Shown: one piece after another, positions 1-5,537 of the stretch
Layout: each line of letters begins with the position of its first letter
Position numbering within the stretch: the stretch's first letter is position 1
Origin: Deltaproteobacteria bacterium
GTDB lineage: Bacteria > Desulfobacterota > Binatia > UBA9968
NCBI GenBank assembly: GCA_023250495.1
Contig: JAHFAP010000042.1
Coordinates: 11,225 to 16,761 of the forward strand
Reading direction: 5' to 3'
Length of the DNA: 5,537 bases
Notes under the pieces: generated by a model
What the model was told of the DNA's origin: nothing
Database searches by the model: none
Seen by the model: the letters and a program-made list of their open reading frames with translations, nothing else
Made by a program: the position numbers and the translations under genes

Positions 1-1659
1 GTCCTCTCCTGGAAAAACGAGCTTTTCCGGAGGGGCGAGAAAAAATGGCTGCGCCGCCTCTTTCTTCTGTGTCTGGCCGCAGGCTTCTGGCTCGGAACCT
101 ACTGGACGGTGAAGCGGGTGTTGCTCTATTTCCATAGCGTCCATGGACTCGGGCCGGCTCTAGCCTTTCAGTTTTTGCTCATCATCCTGCTGACCTTTTT
201 ATCCATGCTTCTCTTCAGCAATCTCATCACCGCTCTGTCCGCGTTTTTTCTCGCGCGCGACCTCGATCTCCTGCTCTCAGCGCCCACCCCGCCCGCCGAC
301 TTTTTTGCCGCGCGCCTTACCACCACGACGGTCAACTCTTCCTGGATGGTGCTCTTCTTCAGTCTGCCGATATTGCTCGCGTATGACTCCGTGTTCCGTG
401 GCGGCGCGCTTTTCTACCTCTGGGTCGGCCTCGTCCTGCCGCTTTTTCTCGTCATCCCCGCGGCCATAGGAGTCCTCGCCACCCACCTGCTGGTGTACTT
501 TCTTCCGGCGCGCAGAATCCGCGACATCCTCTTCTTCATCGGCCTGTTCGCATTTATCATCTTGTATTTCCTGTTCCGCTTCTCCCAACCGGAACAGCTG
601 GTTCATCCGGAGAGCTTCGGCTTTTTTCTCCAGTACCTCGCCGCCATGGAGACTCCCTCGTCGCCGTATCTGCCCAGCAGTTGGTCGGCCGAGATTCTGG
701 GCGCGGCCCTGTTCAAGAGACCGGCGGAGCTGTGGTTCCTTTATCCATTGCTCGCGAGCTACGCGCTGTTCCTCCCGTGGGTCGGAGGCTGGCTCTCCTC
801 TCTCGTCCATCTGGCGGCGTGGTCGAAGGCGCAGGAGTCCAGGCAGGGCCGGCGCAAAACTCCCCTGCTCGACGCGATTCTCAATCTGGCGACGCGCCCC
901 TTCCCGGAAACCGCAAGGGCTATCGCGGTCAAGGACATCAAGAGTTTCTTGCGGGACACCACGCAGTGGTCGCAGCTTTTTCTCCTGGTCGCTCTGATCG
1001 TGGTCTATCTCTACAACTTCACGGTCCTGCCGCTCGACCGCTCGCCGATTCCGGCCGCCACGCTGCGCACCTTGGTCTCCTTCGCCAACCTCGCGCTCGC
1101 CGGCTTCGTCCTGAGCGCGGTCGCGGTCCGATTCGCCTTTCCCGCGGTAAGCCTGGAAGGAAAGGCCCTGTGGATACTCCAGACATCTCCCATCGCCCTT
1201 CGCTCCCTTCTGCGGAGCAAGTTCTGGTTGAACCTCATCCCGCTGCTCTTGCTGGGCGAGCTGCTGATTTTTCTCAGCAATAAACTTCTGCGCGTCCCGG
1301 ACTGGATGATGATTCTTTCTCTCGTCACCGTCTTCCTGATGACCTTCGGCATCACCGCGATCGGCGTAGGCGTCGGCGCGATCCACCCGAAATTCGACTA
1401 CGATCACGCGGCGCAAATCCCGACCAGCTTCGGCGGCGTCACGTCCATGATCTTCAGCGTCGCCTTCGTCGGGCTTTGCGTGATGATCGAGGCCTGGCCC
1501 GTGTACCTGTTCACCGTGCGTGGGCTGAATCCGTCCGCCGCACAGCCGAGCCTCTGGCTCCTCGCCCCTTCGGTCGCGCTCGTCCTTGCGCTCACCGCCG
1601 TCGCGGTGACGACGCCGATAAAATTGGGTTTAAAAAGCTTGGAGAGTATGAGAGATTAG
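1..1659 (+). CDS. ABC-2-type exporter permease, 5' end outside window
   Basis: Membrane subunit of an ABC exporter; substrate unknown. The frame is open from base 1 with no stop. The GTG at 109 is therefore not the start: the 36 codons before it read as a basic stretch plus a hydrophobic helix (WLRRLFLLCLAAGFW), so the true start lies upstream. Visible length is 552 residues (numbered from window codon 1). Hydrophobic segments lie at about 20-37, 53-83, 110-129, 136-163 and 172-193, with several more in the second half. Family-like features are the ARDLDLLLSAP stretch near 85-95 after the second segment, a cytoplasmic basic loop with KDIKSFLRDTTQWSQ, then RFAFPAVSLEGKALWIL, and HPKFDYDHAAQIPTSFGG before the last helices. 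These match what I know of large 'putative ABC exporter' permeases. No Walker motifs are present, so the ATPase partner should be encoded elsewhere, probably just upstream. Family is fairly sure; transported substrate is not knowable here. Confidence 0.8.
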   Translation, partial: VLSWKNELFRRGEKKWLRRLFLLCLAAGFWLGTYWTVKRVLLYFHSVHGLGPALAFQFLLIILLTFLSMLLFSNLITALSAFFLARDLDLLLSAPTPPADFFAARLTTTTVNSSWMVLFFSLPILLAYDSVFRGGALFYLWVGLVLPLFLVIPAAIGVLATHLLVYFLPARRIRDILFFIGLFAFIILYFLFRFSQPEQLVHPESFGFFLQYLAAMETPSSPYLPSSWSAEILGAALFKRPAELWFLYPLLASYALFLPWVGGWLSSLVHLAAWSKAQESRQGRRKTPLLDAILNLATRPFPETARAIAVKDIKSFLRDTTQWSQLFLLVALIVVYLYNFTVLPLDRSPIPAATLRTLVSFANLALAGFVLSAVAVRFAFPAVSLEGKALWILQTSPIALRSLLRSKFWLNLIPLLLLGELLIFLSNKLLRVPDWMMILSLVTVFLMTFGITAIGVGVGAIHPKFDYDHAAQIPTSFGGVTSMIFSVAFVGLCVMIEAWPVYLFTVRGLNPSAAQPSLWLLAPSVALVLALTAVAVTTPIKLGLKSLESMRD

Positions 1660-1678
1660 TGATGGATCATTTTTGCTA

Positions 1679-1745
1679 GAGATCCTTCACTTCGTTCAGG
1701 ATGATAAGTCTCTCCCGTGTCATTCTGAGCGCAGCGAAGAATCTC
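1679..1745. repeat. Facing pair of 26-base dispersed repeats (HSERSEES type)
   Basis: Arm 1 (1679-1704) begins gagatccttcacttcgttca; arm 2 (1720-1745) is its inverted copy, 21 of 26 bases matching, with a 15-base spacer at 1705-1719. As RNA this would fold into a long stem-loop between the permease stop (1659) and the hydrolase start. Read in the hydrolase frame it spells CHSERSEES, and on the opposite strand RFFAALRMT. Both peptides recur as spurious translations of a dispersed intergenic repeat in many bacterial genomes (recalled knowledge, not searched). It could act as a transcript stabiliser or weak terminator for the permease; no T-run follows the stem, so a classical terminator is unlikely. 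Confidence 0.75.
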
Positions 1746-1756
1746 AATCCCTTCGT

Positions 1757-2425
1757 ATGCAGCTCGTTCACGCCATCTTCGAGCCGGCCGGCGACGGCCC
1801 GCACCCCACCATCCTCGCGCTGCACGGCTGGGGCGCCAACGCCCAGGATCTGCTCGGCCTGGCGCCTCACCTATGCGACAGCCGCTTTCTGGTGATCTGC
1901 CCGCAGGGACCGTTGGAAGTCCCGCTCGGACCGAGGGCCGTCGGATACGGCTGGTTTCCGCTTACTATGGGAGGCCCGGCCAACGTGCCGGCCATTCTTT
2001 CAGCCAGAGATCAGTTGCGCGCTTTTCTCGACTCGGCTCTGCAGCGCTACCCGATCGACCGGAGAAAGACCATCGTGCTCGGCTTCAGTCAGGGCGGGGT
2101 CCTGTCTTACGGCCTCGCGCTTGGCCAGCCCGAGCGCTTTGCCGCCGTTGCCGTTCTCAGCTCGTGGCTGCCGGAGGAACTCATGGCCGTCTTCTCAACC
2201 AAGGAGACAAACGGTCTTCCGCCCACACTGGTCCAACACGGCTCGGCCGATGACTTGATCCAGGTGGAGCGCGCGAGAGAATCGGTCGAGACCTTGCGCA
2301 CCCTCCGCGCGCCGGTCACCTACCGCGAATACGACATGGGTCACGAGATCAGCGCGCAGAGCCTCGCCGATCTTTCCGCCTGGCTGGAGGAAAAGGTTCT
2401 CTCACCGATCATCGTCGCAGCGTAA
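1757..2425 (+). CDS. Alpha/beta hydrolase, phospholipase/carboxylesterase type
   Basis: Serine hydrolase expected to cleave carboxylic ester bonds of small or lipid substrates in the cytoplasm; no signal peptide is seen. The 222-residue protein has the family's usual length and order: an oxyanion-side loop LHGWGANAQDLL (22-33), PQGP (49-52), the nucleophile elbow GFSQGG with Ser111, HGSADDLI with likely acid Asp165, and MGH with catalytic His196. The frame stays open upstream to a TTG at 1673, but those 28 codons are only the dispersed repeat, so ATG 1757 is chosen. It has no good Shine-Dalgarno sequence; the nearest purine run (gaagaa) is inside the repeat and rather far away. The oxidoreductase gene follows after 13 bases, which suggests co-transcription. 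A feruloyl esterase/polyhydroxybutyrate depolymerase-like or dienelactone hydrolase-like assignment is less likely given the GFSQGG and short length. Confidence 0.85.
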   Translation: MQLVHAIFEPAGDGPHPTILALHGWGANAQDLLGLAPHLCDSRFLVICPQGPLEVPLGPRAVGYGWFPLTMGGPANVPAILSARDQLRAFLDSALQRYPIDRRKTIVLGFSQGGVLSYGLALGQPERFAAVAVLSSWLPEELMAVFSTKETNGLPPTLVQHGSADDLIQVERARESVETLRTLRAPVTYREYDMGHEISAQSLADLSAWLEEKVLSPIIVAA

Positions 2426-2427
2426 CC

Positions 2428-2431
2428 GGAG
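2428..2431 (+). promoter_or_regulatory. Ribosome binding site of the oxidoreductase gene
   Basis: GGAG sits 7 bases before the ATG at 2439, just after the hydrolase stop codon (2423-2425). It fixes the start of the oxidoreductase and shows that this gene has its own translation signal inside the 13-base junction. Confidence 0.6.
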
Positions 2432-2438
2432 CGATCTT

Positions 2439-3308
2439 ATGAAGTTCGGAGTGATTTTCCCGCAGACTGAAATCGGGCCCGACCCGTCGGCGGTTCGAGA
2501 CTTCGCGCAGGCGGCGGAAGGGCTCGGCTACGACCATATCATTCCCTACGATCACGTCGTCGGAGCGGATCCCGCGAGCAGGCCCGGATGGAATCCACCG
2601 TATACTTACAAGGACATGTTTCATGAGCCGTTCGTCTTGTTCGGTTATCTGGCCGCCGTTACAAACAGCATCGGCCTGGTCAGCGGAGTCGTGATACTCC
2701 CGCAGAGACAAACCGTGCTCGTCGCCAAACAGGCCGCGGCCGTGGACGTGTTGAGCGGAGGCCGCCTCCGTTTGGGGATCGGCATCGGCTGGAACGCTGT
2801 GGAGTACGAAGCGCTCGGCGAAAATTTCAAAAACCGGGGCCGCCGCTCGGAGGAGCAGATCGAGGTTCTACGAGCGCTCTGGACAAAAGAGCTGGTAACT
2901 TTCAAGGGCAGATGGCACAAGATCACCGATGCCGGGATTAACCCGCTGCCGATTCAGAGGCCCATCCCGATCTGGTTCGGCGGCAGCGCGGAGCTGTTGC
3001 TCCGAAGAGTCGCCCGCCTCGGCGACGGCTGGTTTCCGCTGATCGAGCCGGGCGACAAGGTGCGGGCAATGATCGAAAAAATCCGCGCCTACGCGAAAGA
3101 GGCCGGACGCGATCCTTCAGCGATCGGCATCGAGGGACGCGTGGCTATCGCTGCCGGATCTCCAGAGCAGTGGATCAAAGCAATCTCTCAATGGAAGGAG
3201 CTGGGAGCGACGCACCTGTCGGTGAACACCATGAAAGCCGGTCTATCCGGTCCCTCAGCCCACATCGACGCTATACGGCGCTTTAAGGAAGCGATCACTA
3301 ACATCTGA
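2439..3308 (+). CDS. LLM-class F420-dependent oxidoreductase (TIGR03619-like)
   Basis: Luciferase-like monooxygenase-fold enzyme, expected to use coenzyme F420 (or a flavin) to move hydride to or from an unknown substrate in the cytoplasm. The 289-residue protein is full length for the family. Visible hallmarks: N-terminal beta strand MKFGVIFPQ, AEGLGYDHIIPYDHV (27-40), the strand and loop SGVVILPQRQTVLVAKQAA (82-100) followed by DVLSGGRLRLGIGIGWN (103-119), a central RGRRSEEQIEVLRALW (133-148), PIQRPIPIWFGG (171-182) and LGDGWFP (194-200). These fit the F420-dependent TIGR03619 group better than the bacterial luciferase or alkanesulfonate monooxygenase groups, but cofactor choice cannot be proven from sequence. 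It is the second gene of a probable pair with the hydrolase. Its last 54 bases overlap the end of the opposing peptidase gene. Start ATG is supported by GGAG 7 bases upstream. Confidence 0.88.
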   Translation: MKFGVIFPQTEIGPDPSAVRDFAQAAEGLGYDHIIPYDHVVGADPASRPGWNPPYTYKDMFHEPFVLFGYLAAVTNSIGLVSGVVILPQRQTVLVAKQAAAVDVLSGGRLRLGIGIGWNAVEYEALGENFKNRGRRSEEQIEVLRALWTKELVTFKGRWHKITDAGINPLPIQRPIPIWFGGSAELLLRRVARLGDGWFPLIEPGDKVRAMIEKIRAYAKEAGRDPSAIGIEGRVAIAAGSPEQWIKAISQWKELGATHLSVNTMKAGLSGPSAHIDAIRRFKEAITNI

Positions 3309-4388
3309 GCTCCGAGCTTGCAGTTTTTTCGCCAGCTCGCGTACACTCTCGAACGGATCTCTCCCGCCCTGGACGGATTCTTTGATCGCCTCGACCGATC
3401 GAGCCAAATCCTTCCCCTCCACCTGATAGACCGACTCGAACAGCTCCAGGCTCTTGAGATAGAGAAGGTAATGGGCGACCACCGCGTTGTTGACTTTCAT
3501 CCGGCTGAAAGCGCCGAAGCGATGTCGAGGCCGGTCGCTGGTCTGCTGCGACCATTCGCTTTGGCTGCGCGAAAAGATCTCTTCCCTTAACCGCAGTTTC
3601 TCTTCCTCGGGCAGATCTTTCGCATAAAGCTCCCGCAGAGAGCCAGCCACGCCACCGATGAAACGGGAAAACTCGAGCTGCTCTTCCCACGCCTGAACGG
3701 CCCTCAGATGCTCGGCGCTTCCCTCTCCGTAACGGTCGCGGAAAAAAAGAATCGCCGCCCTGCTGCCGACGAAGTTCGCCAGGCTCTCATTGAAATCTCC
3801 GGCGCCGCCGACGTAAAGCGTATTGTGAAACAGCTCGTGAAAGATGACTTCGGCCAGAGTCACCTGGTCATATTTCAGCAGGTGCGCGAGCAGAGGATCG
3901 TCGAACCAGCCGAGAGTGCTAAAGGCGGGAGAGGTTCGAACATAGGTGTCGTATCCCTCCTCGTCGAAGCTCTTGGCCTCGGCAAGCGCGTCTTCCTCGG
4001 AAAAAAAACCTTTGTAGGGGACCCGGCCGACGAAGAGAAACCACCAAGTGTACGGGCGGAGGTCGGTTTTCGGCACCGCCATGAGCACGTAGGAAAGATT
4101 CGGGCGGTCGACGAAGGAGTAGGAGGCATAGCTTCCTTTGACTCTGAGTTTCAGTTGGTCGCGGGCATAATCGCGCACTTCGAGCACCAGTTTTAATTTT
4201 TCACGGCTCTCAGGGTCGAGATCCGGCTTTTGCAGAACCGTCTCGATCGGCTCCCGCCGCCAGAGAATTTTGCCCTCCTCATACGCGGCCTGGAGGATAT
4301 AGAGGGAAAAGCAACCGGAAAGGAAGAAGATGCTGAGTAGGAAGATAGCAAACAGCAATCTTACGTTGGACGACGTGAAGCTTCTCAC
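3255..4388 (-). CDS. Lipoprotein zinc metallopeptidase, putative aminopeptidase family (PF10023-like)
   Basis: Predicted envelope-anchored zinc peptidase; the 'aminopeptidase' name is a family label, and the real substrate is unknown. Starting at GTG 4388 gives 377 residues: a short basic N-end, hydrophobic helix (LLFAIFLLSIFF) and lipobox LSGC with Cys26. Cys+2 is not Asp, which favours the outer membrane. GRVPYKGFF (121-129) is a conserved-looking family stretch. The zinc site is HELFH (His184, Glu185, His188) and the likely third ligand is Glu201 in FNESLANFVG; the Asn-Glu pair after HExxH is gluzincin-like. The C-terminal third is charged and helical. GTG 4388 is preferred because AAGGA lies 10 bases upstream; the in-frame ATG at 4418 adds 10 residues but has no Shine-Dalgarno sequence, only a T-rich leader. 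The gene stands alone and converges on the oxidoreductase, with its last 17 codons and stop overlapping it. Confidence 0.85.
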   Translation of the reverse strand: MRSFTSSNVRLLFAIFLLSIFFLSGCFSLYILQAAYEEGKILWRREPIETVLQKPDLDPESREKLKLVLEVRDYARDQLKLRVKGSYASYSFVDRPNLSYVLMAVPKTDLRPYTWWFLFVGRVPYKGFFSEEDALAEAKSFDEEGYDTYVRTSPAFSTLGWFDDPLLAHLLKYDQVTLAEVIFHELFHNTLYVGGAGDFNESLANFVGSRAAILFFRDRYGEGSAEHLRAVQAWEEQLEFSRFIGGVAGSLRELYAKDLPEEEKLRLREEIFSRSQSEWSQQTSDRPRHRFGAFSRMKVNNAVVAHYLLYLKSLELFESVYQVEGKDLARSVEAIKESVQGGRDPFESVRELAKKLQARSSDVSDRFLKAPYSVDVG

Positions 4389-4398
4389 AATGAGGTAT

Positions 4399-4403
4399 TC
4401 CTT
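4399..4403 (-). promoter_or_regulatory. Ribosome binding site deciding the peptidase start
   Basis: On the minus strand AAGGA occurs here, 10 bases before GTG 4388. It lies inside the reading frame of the longer ATG 4418 version, which has no such site. This is the main reason for choosing the shorter lipoprotein precursor. Confidence 0.45.
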
Positions 4404-4456
4404 TCTTCTACTTACCATAAAAAGAACCGTTGGAAAAATGCCGAGACGCGCCGTAA

Positions 4457-4486
4457 GGTGAGCCCGCGCTTACCCAGAAAAAGCGC
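4457..4486. other. Two mutually exclusive short hairpins in intergenic DNA
   Basis: GGTGAGC (4457-4463) can pair with GCTTACC (4468-4474) over a CCGC loop, with one G.U pair. Alternatively GCGCTT (4466-4471) pairs perfectly with AAGCGC (4481-4486) over a 9-base loop. The two share bases 4468-4471, so only one can form at a time. They lie about 70-100 bases before the peptidase start and about 215-245 before the small lipoprotein. Short stems like these arise by chance; function is not shown. Confidence 0.25.
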
Positions 4487-4564
4487 TTGACCCCGGTCGC
4501 CATTTTGGAGTATGGATTCCGCAAATGCCTCCAATTGACTCGCTGAAACTGTAGCCGGCAAAGG

Positions 4565-4602
4565 CTGACAATAGTGCAGTGTTTGTCAGGTCAGGTTTTT
4601 TT
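4565..4602 (+). other. Stem-loop followed by T-run (terminator-like)
   Basis: CTGACAA (4565-4571) is the exact inverse of TTGTCAG (4583-4589), with an 11-base loop. A second GTCAG (4590-4594) could replace the first as pairing partner for CTGAC, bringing the stem to within one base of a seven-T run (4596-4602). It reads as a weak rho-independent terminator on the plus strand, but no plus-strand gene lies before it in this gap, so it would act only on a leader transcript or read-through. The stem is short and AT-containing, so this is tentative. Confidence 0.3.
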
Positions 4603-4613
4603 GTTGTTAAGGG

Positions 4614-4642
4614 GTGAAAAAGATTAAAGGATTGCCCATAAT
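4614..4642 (+). promoter_or_regulatory. Candidate sigma-70-type promoter for the small lipoprotein
   Basis: GTGAAA (4614-4619, 4 of 6 to TTGACA) is separated by 17 bases from CATAAT (4637-4642, 5 of 6 to TATAAT). Transcription would begin near 4649, giving a leader of roughly 50 bases before ATG 4702. The -10 box lies in a 10-base perfect palindrome, CATAATTATG (4637-4646), which could simply reflect AT-richness. Other weak candidates exist in this AT-rich stretch, for example TTGACC (4487-4492) with TATGGA (4511-4516). Confidence 0.3.
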
Positions 4643-4701
4643 TATGAAATCGTTGATTGGGATAGGCTGACCGACTCACGTAGTAGTTAGCTATATATAA
4701 G

Positions 4702-5265
4702 ATGGCGAAGTTCTATTTGCTTTTGATCAACGTCTTACTTCTTTTCACTTTAACGGGGTGTACTCCCATTTATACTAACGGGGGGTTTTATATTGCCGGG
4801 GTGCTGCCAGAAGTTCCCACGCCAAACTATACCATAGGTCCAGTTTCCTCGCCTGAGTTTCCTGTTCTCCTCCACAACGCGATACCTTCTACCGAAGGAA
4901 AAGTCCACATTTTTGGGCAGGTAGAGTGGTGGCTCCCCATTCGGCCCTTCACTCCTCGTTTTCTTCGTGGTGTTGCCGCGATCACAGATACATCCATTCT
5001 CTTGCTTAAATGGTATGAGCCCGAGGCGCGATTCGAAGTACTGAAGCGCTTTCCGTACTCGGAAATCGTATCGGTTTCATTAAAGGGCTTCGGACTCGCA
5101 CGTTACATCCATGTCCAGCATAAAGATCTTTCGTTCGGTGATCAACATTATGGATCTGCTCAAGAAACTTCCTTCAACTTTGTTCGTGGTATTTGGCTCG
5201 ATCGTGAGAAAACCGAAGCCGCCTTTGCTCTGTTGCAGAACCTAAGGGGTCAAGTCCGCTCTTAG
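4702..5265 (+). CDS. Small hypothetical lipoprotein with possible PH/GRAM-like domain
   Basis: I do not recognise this 187-residue protein as a named family. Its N-end is a clear lipoprotein signal: MAKF, a leucine-rich helix (6-17) and lipobox LTGC with Cys20, followed by Thr-Pro, so outer-membrane sorting is likely. Residues 20-60 are Pro/Gly/Tyr rich and look extended. Residues about 88-184 have the pattern of bacterial PH/GRAM-like domains: a strand with ITDTSILLL (94-102), FEVLKRFPYSEIVSVSLKGF (111-130), RYIHVQH (134-140), and a final helix EKTEAAFALLQNL (169-181). That resemblance is by eye only. The start is constrained by an in-frame TAG at 4684-4686; there is no Shine-Dalgarno sequence before ATG 4702 (the sequence is ctatatataag). 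GC is clearly lower than in genes to the left. Its stop overlaps the stop of the opposing gene by 4 bases. Confidence 0.7.
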   Translation: MAKFYLLLINVLLLFTLTGCTPIYTNGGFYIAGVLPEVPTPNYTIGPVSSPEFPVLLHNAIPSTEGKVHIFGQVEWWLPIRPFTPRFLRGVAAITDTSILLLKWYEPEARFEVLKRFPYSEIVSVSLKGFGLARYIHVQHKDLSFGDQHYGSAQETSFNFVRGIWLDREKTEAAFALLQNLRGQVRS

Positions 5266-5537
5266 CTCTTGAACACCTTAGCAATCTCGACTAGATGTTT
5301 TTTATGGCTCGTCCATTGCAGCAGTCGAGGGGTTCGGACGTGGATTTGTTGACAGTTTGGCTGCAACTCGACCGCAGCATAGTTGCGAAACAACTCTTCG
5401 CAAGGATTGTTTAGATATCCCTGCCAGACCCCAATCGCTTTTGTAAACGGGCAGACGCCTCCGAAGATCTATCCGGCGTGGGAAGTAAGAACTTGCTCCA
5501 GAAGCTGCCCAGGATCAAAAGAGCCGTTCACAGGAAG
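5262..5537 (-). pseudogene. C-terminal part of an unrecognised gene with in-frame TAG
   Basis: On the minus strand, the frame starting at base 5537 reads 22 residues (containing SFDPGQLLEQVLTSHAG), then a TAG at 5469-5471. It continues 68 residues through IFGGVCPFTKAIGVWQGY, NPCEELFRNYAAVELQPN and ends WTSHKKHLVEIAKVFKS before TAA (5262-5264). The composition is protein-like, with spaced aromatics and an amphipathic charged end. The stop overlaps the neighbouring gene's TAG by 4 bases, a common layout for true convergent genes. After the TAG no ATG or GTG occurs near the beginning and the first TTG is 26 codons in, so a separate small gene is unlikely. A decayed gene, a sequencing error, or chance openness are all possible. 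The family is not recognised. Confidence 0.35.

Noticed and set aside
681..1283. Plus-strand 200-codon frame inside the permease
   Set aside because: It is a +1 shadow of the permease with Arg/Pro/Gly-rich sequence and no recognisable motif.
277..1416. Long minus-strand reading frame (379 codons) opposite the permease
   Set aside because: Composition is almost all Arg, Glu, Asp, Gln and Gly, as expected from the antisense of a hydrophobic membrane gene in GC-rich DNA. The plus strand has clear family motifs over the same span.
1660..1756. Repeat stem-loop as a rho-independent terminator of the permease
   Set aside because: The stem is long but imperfect and is not followed by a T-run on the plus strand. 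Better described as a dispersed repeat.
3708..4196. Plus-strand 162-codon frame opposite the peptidase
   Set aside because: It is antisense to the zinc-site region (HELFH) of a well-supported gene and shows no motif of its own.
4470..4679. Minus-strand 69-codon frame in the intergenic gap
   Set aside because: No ribosome site, no recognisable motif and low-complexity composition. It crosses the T-run and candidate promoter, so it is more likely chance openness, although a gene remnant cannot be excluded.
4653..4697. TTGATT (4653-4658) with TATATA (4692-4697) as promoter
   Set aside because: Spacing is 33 bases, far beyond the usable 16-19.
5266..5349. Plus-strand short frame after the lipoprotein stop
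   Set aside because: It runs only 27 codons to a TGA without a start or motif; the opposite strand explains the region better.

Overview
The window looks like chromosomal DNA from a GC-rich, Gram-negative-type bacterium. The two lipoproteins with clear lipoboxes, the metallopeptidase family and the F420-type oxidoreductase fit an uncultured soil or sediment lineage (deltaproteobacteria-like, Binatota, NC10 or Rokubacteria are possible). That placement is inference; nothing in the window fixes the taxon. No RNA gene, CRISPR array, insertion sequence or integrase is visible, and I see no convincing new multi-gene system.

Left part (1-3308, plus strand): the 3' part of a large polytopic ABC-exporter permease runs in from the left edge. 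A 97-base gap follows, filled mostly by a pair of facing 26-base repeats of the dispersed 'HSERSEES' kind. Next come an alpha/beta hydrolase of the phospholipase/carboxylesterase type and, 13 bases later, a luciferase-like (LLM) F420-dependent oxidoreductase of the TIGR03619 kind. The last two are close enough to be one transcription unit. The permease is separated from them by the repeat hairpin and is functionally unrelated as far as can be seen.

Middle (3255-4388, minus strand): a lipoprotein zinc metallopeptidase of the 'putative aminopeptidase' family (PF10023/COG4324 type) converges on the oxidoreductase, and their coding ends overlap by 54 bases. Upstream of it lies a roughly 300-base AT-richer intergenic region holding hairpins, a T-run, a short palindrome and a candidate promoter pointing right.

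Right part (4702-5537): a small lipoprotein with a possible PH/GRAM-like domain reads right. It meets, with stop codons overlapping by 4 bases, the C-terminal part of an unrecognised minus-strand gene that enters from the right edge and carries an in-frame TAG. GC content drops visibly here: hand-counted 60-base rows give about 32-52% GC from 4561 on, against 60-73% in rows from the first four genes. This right part may have a different history.
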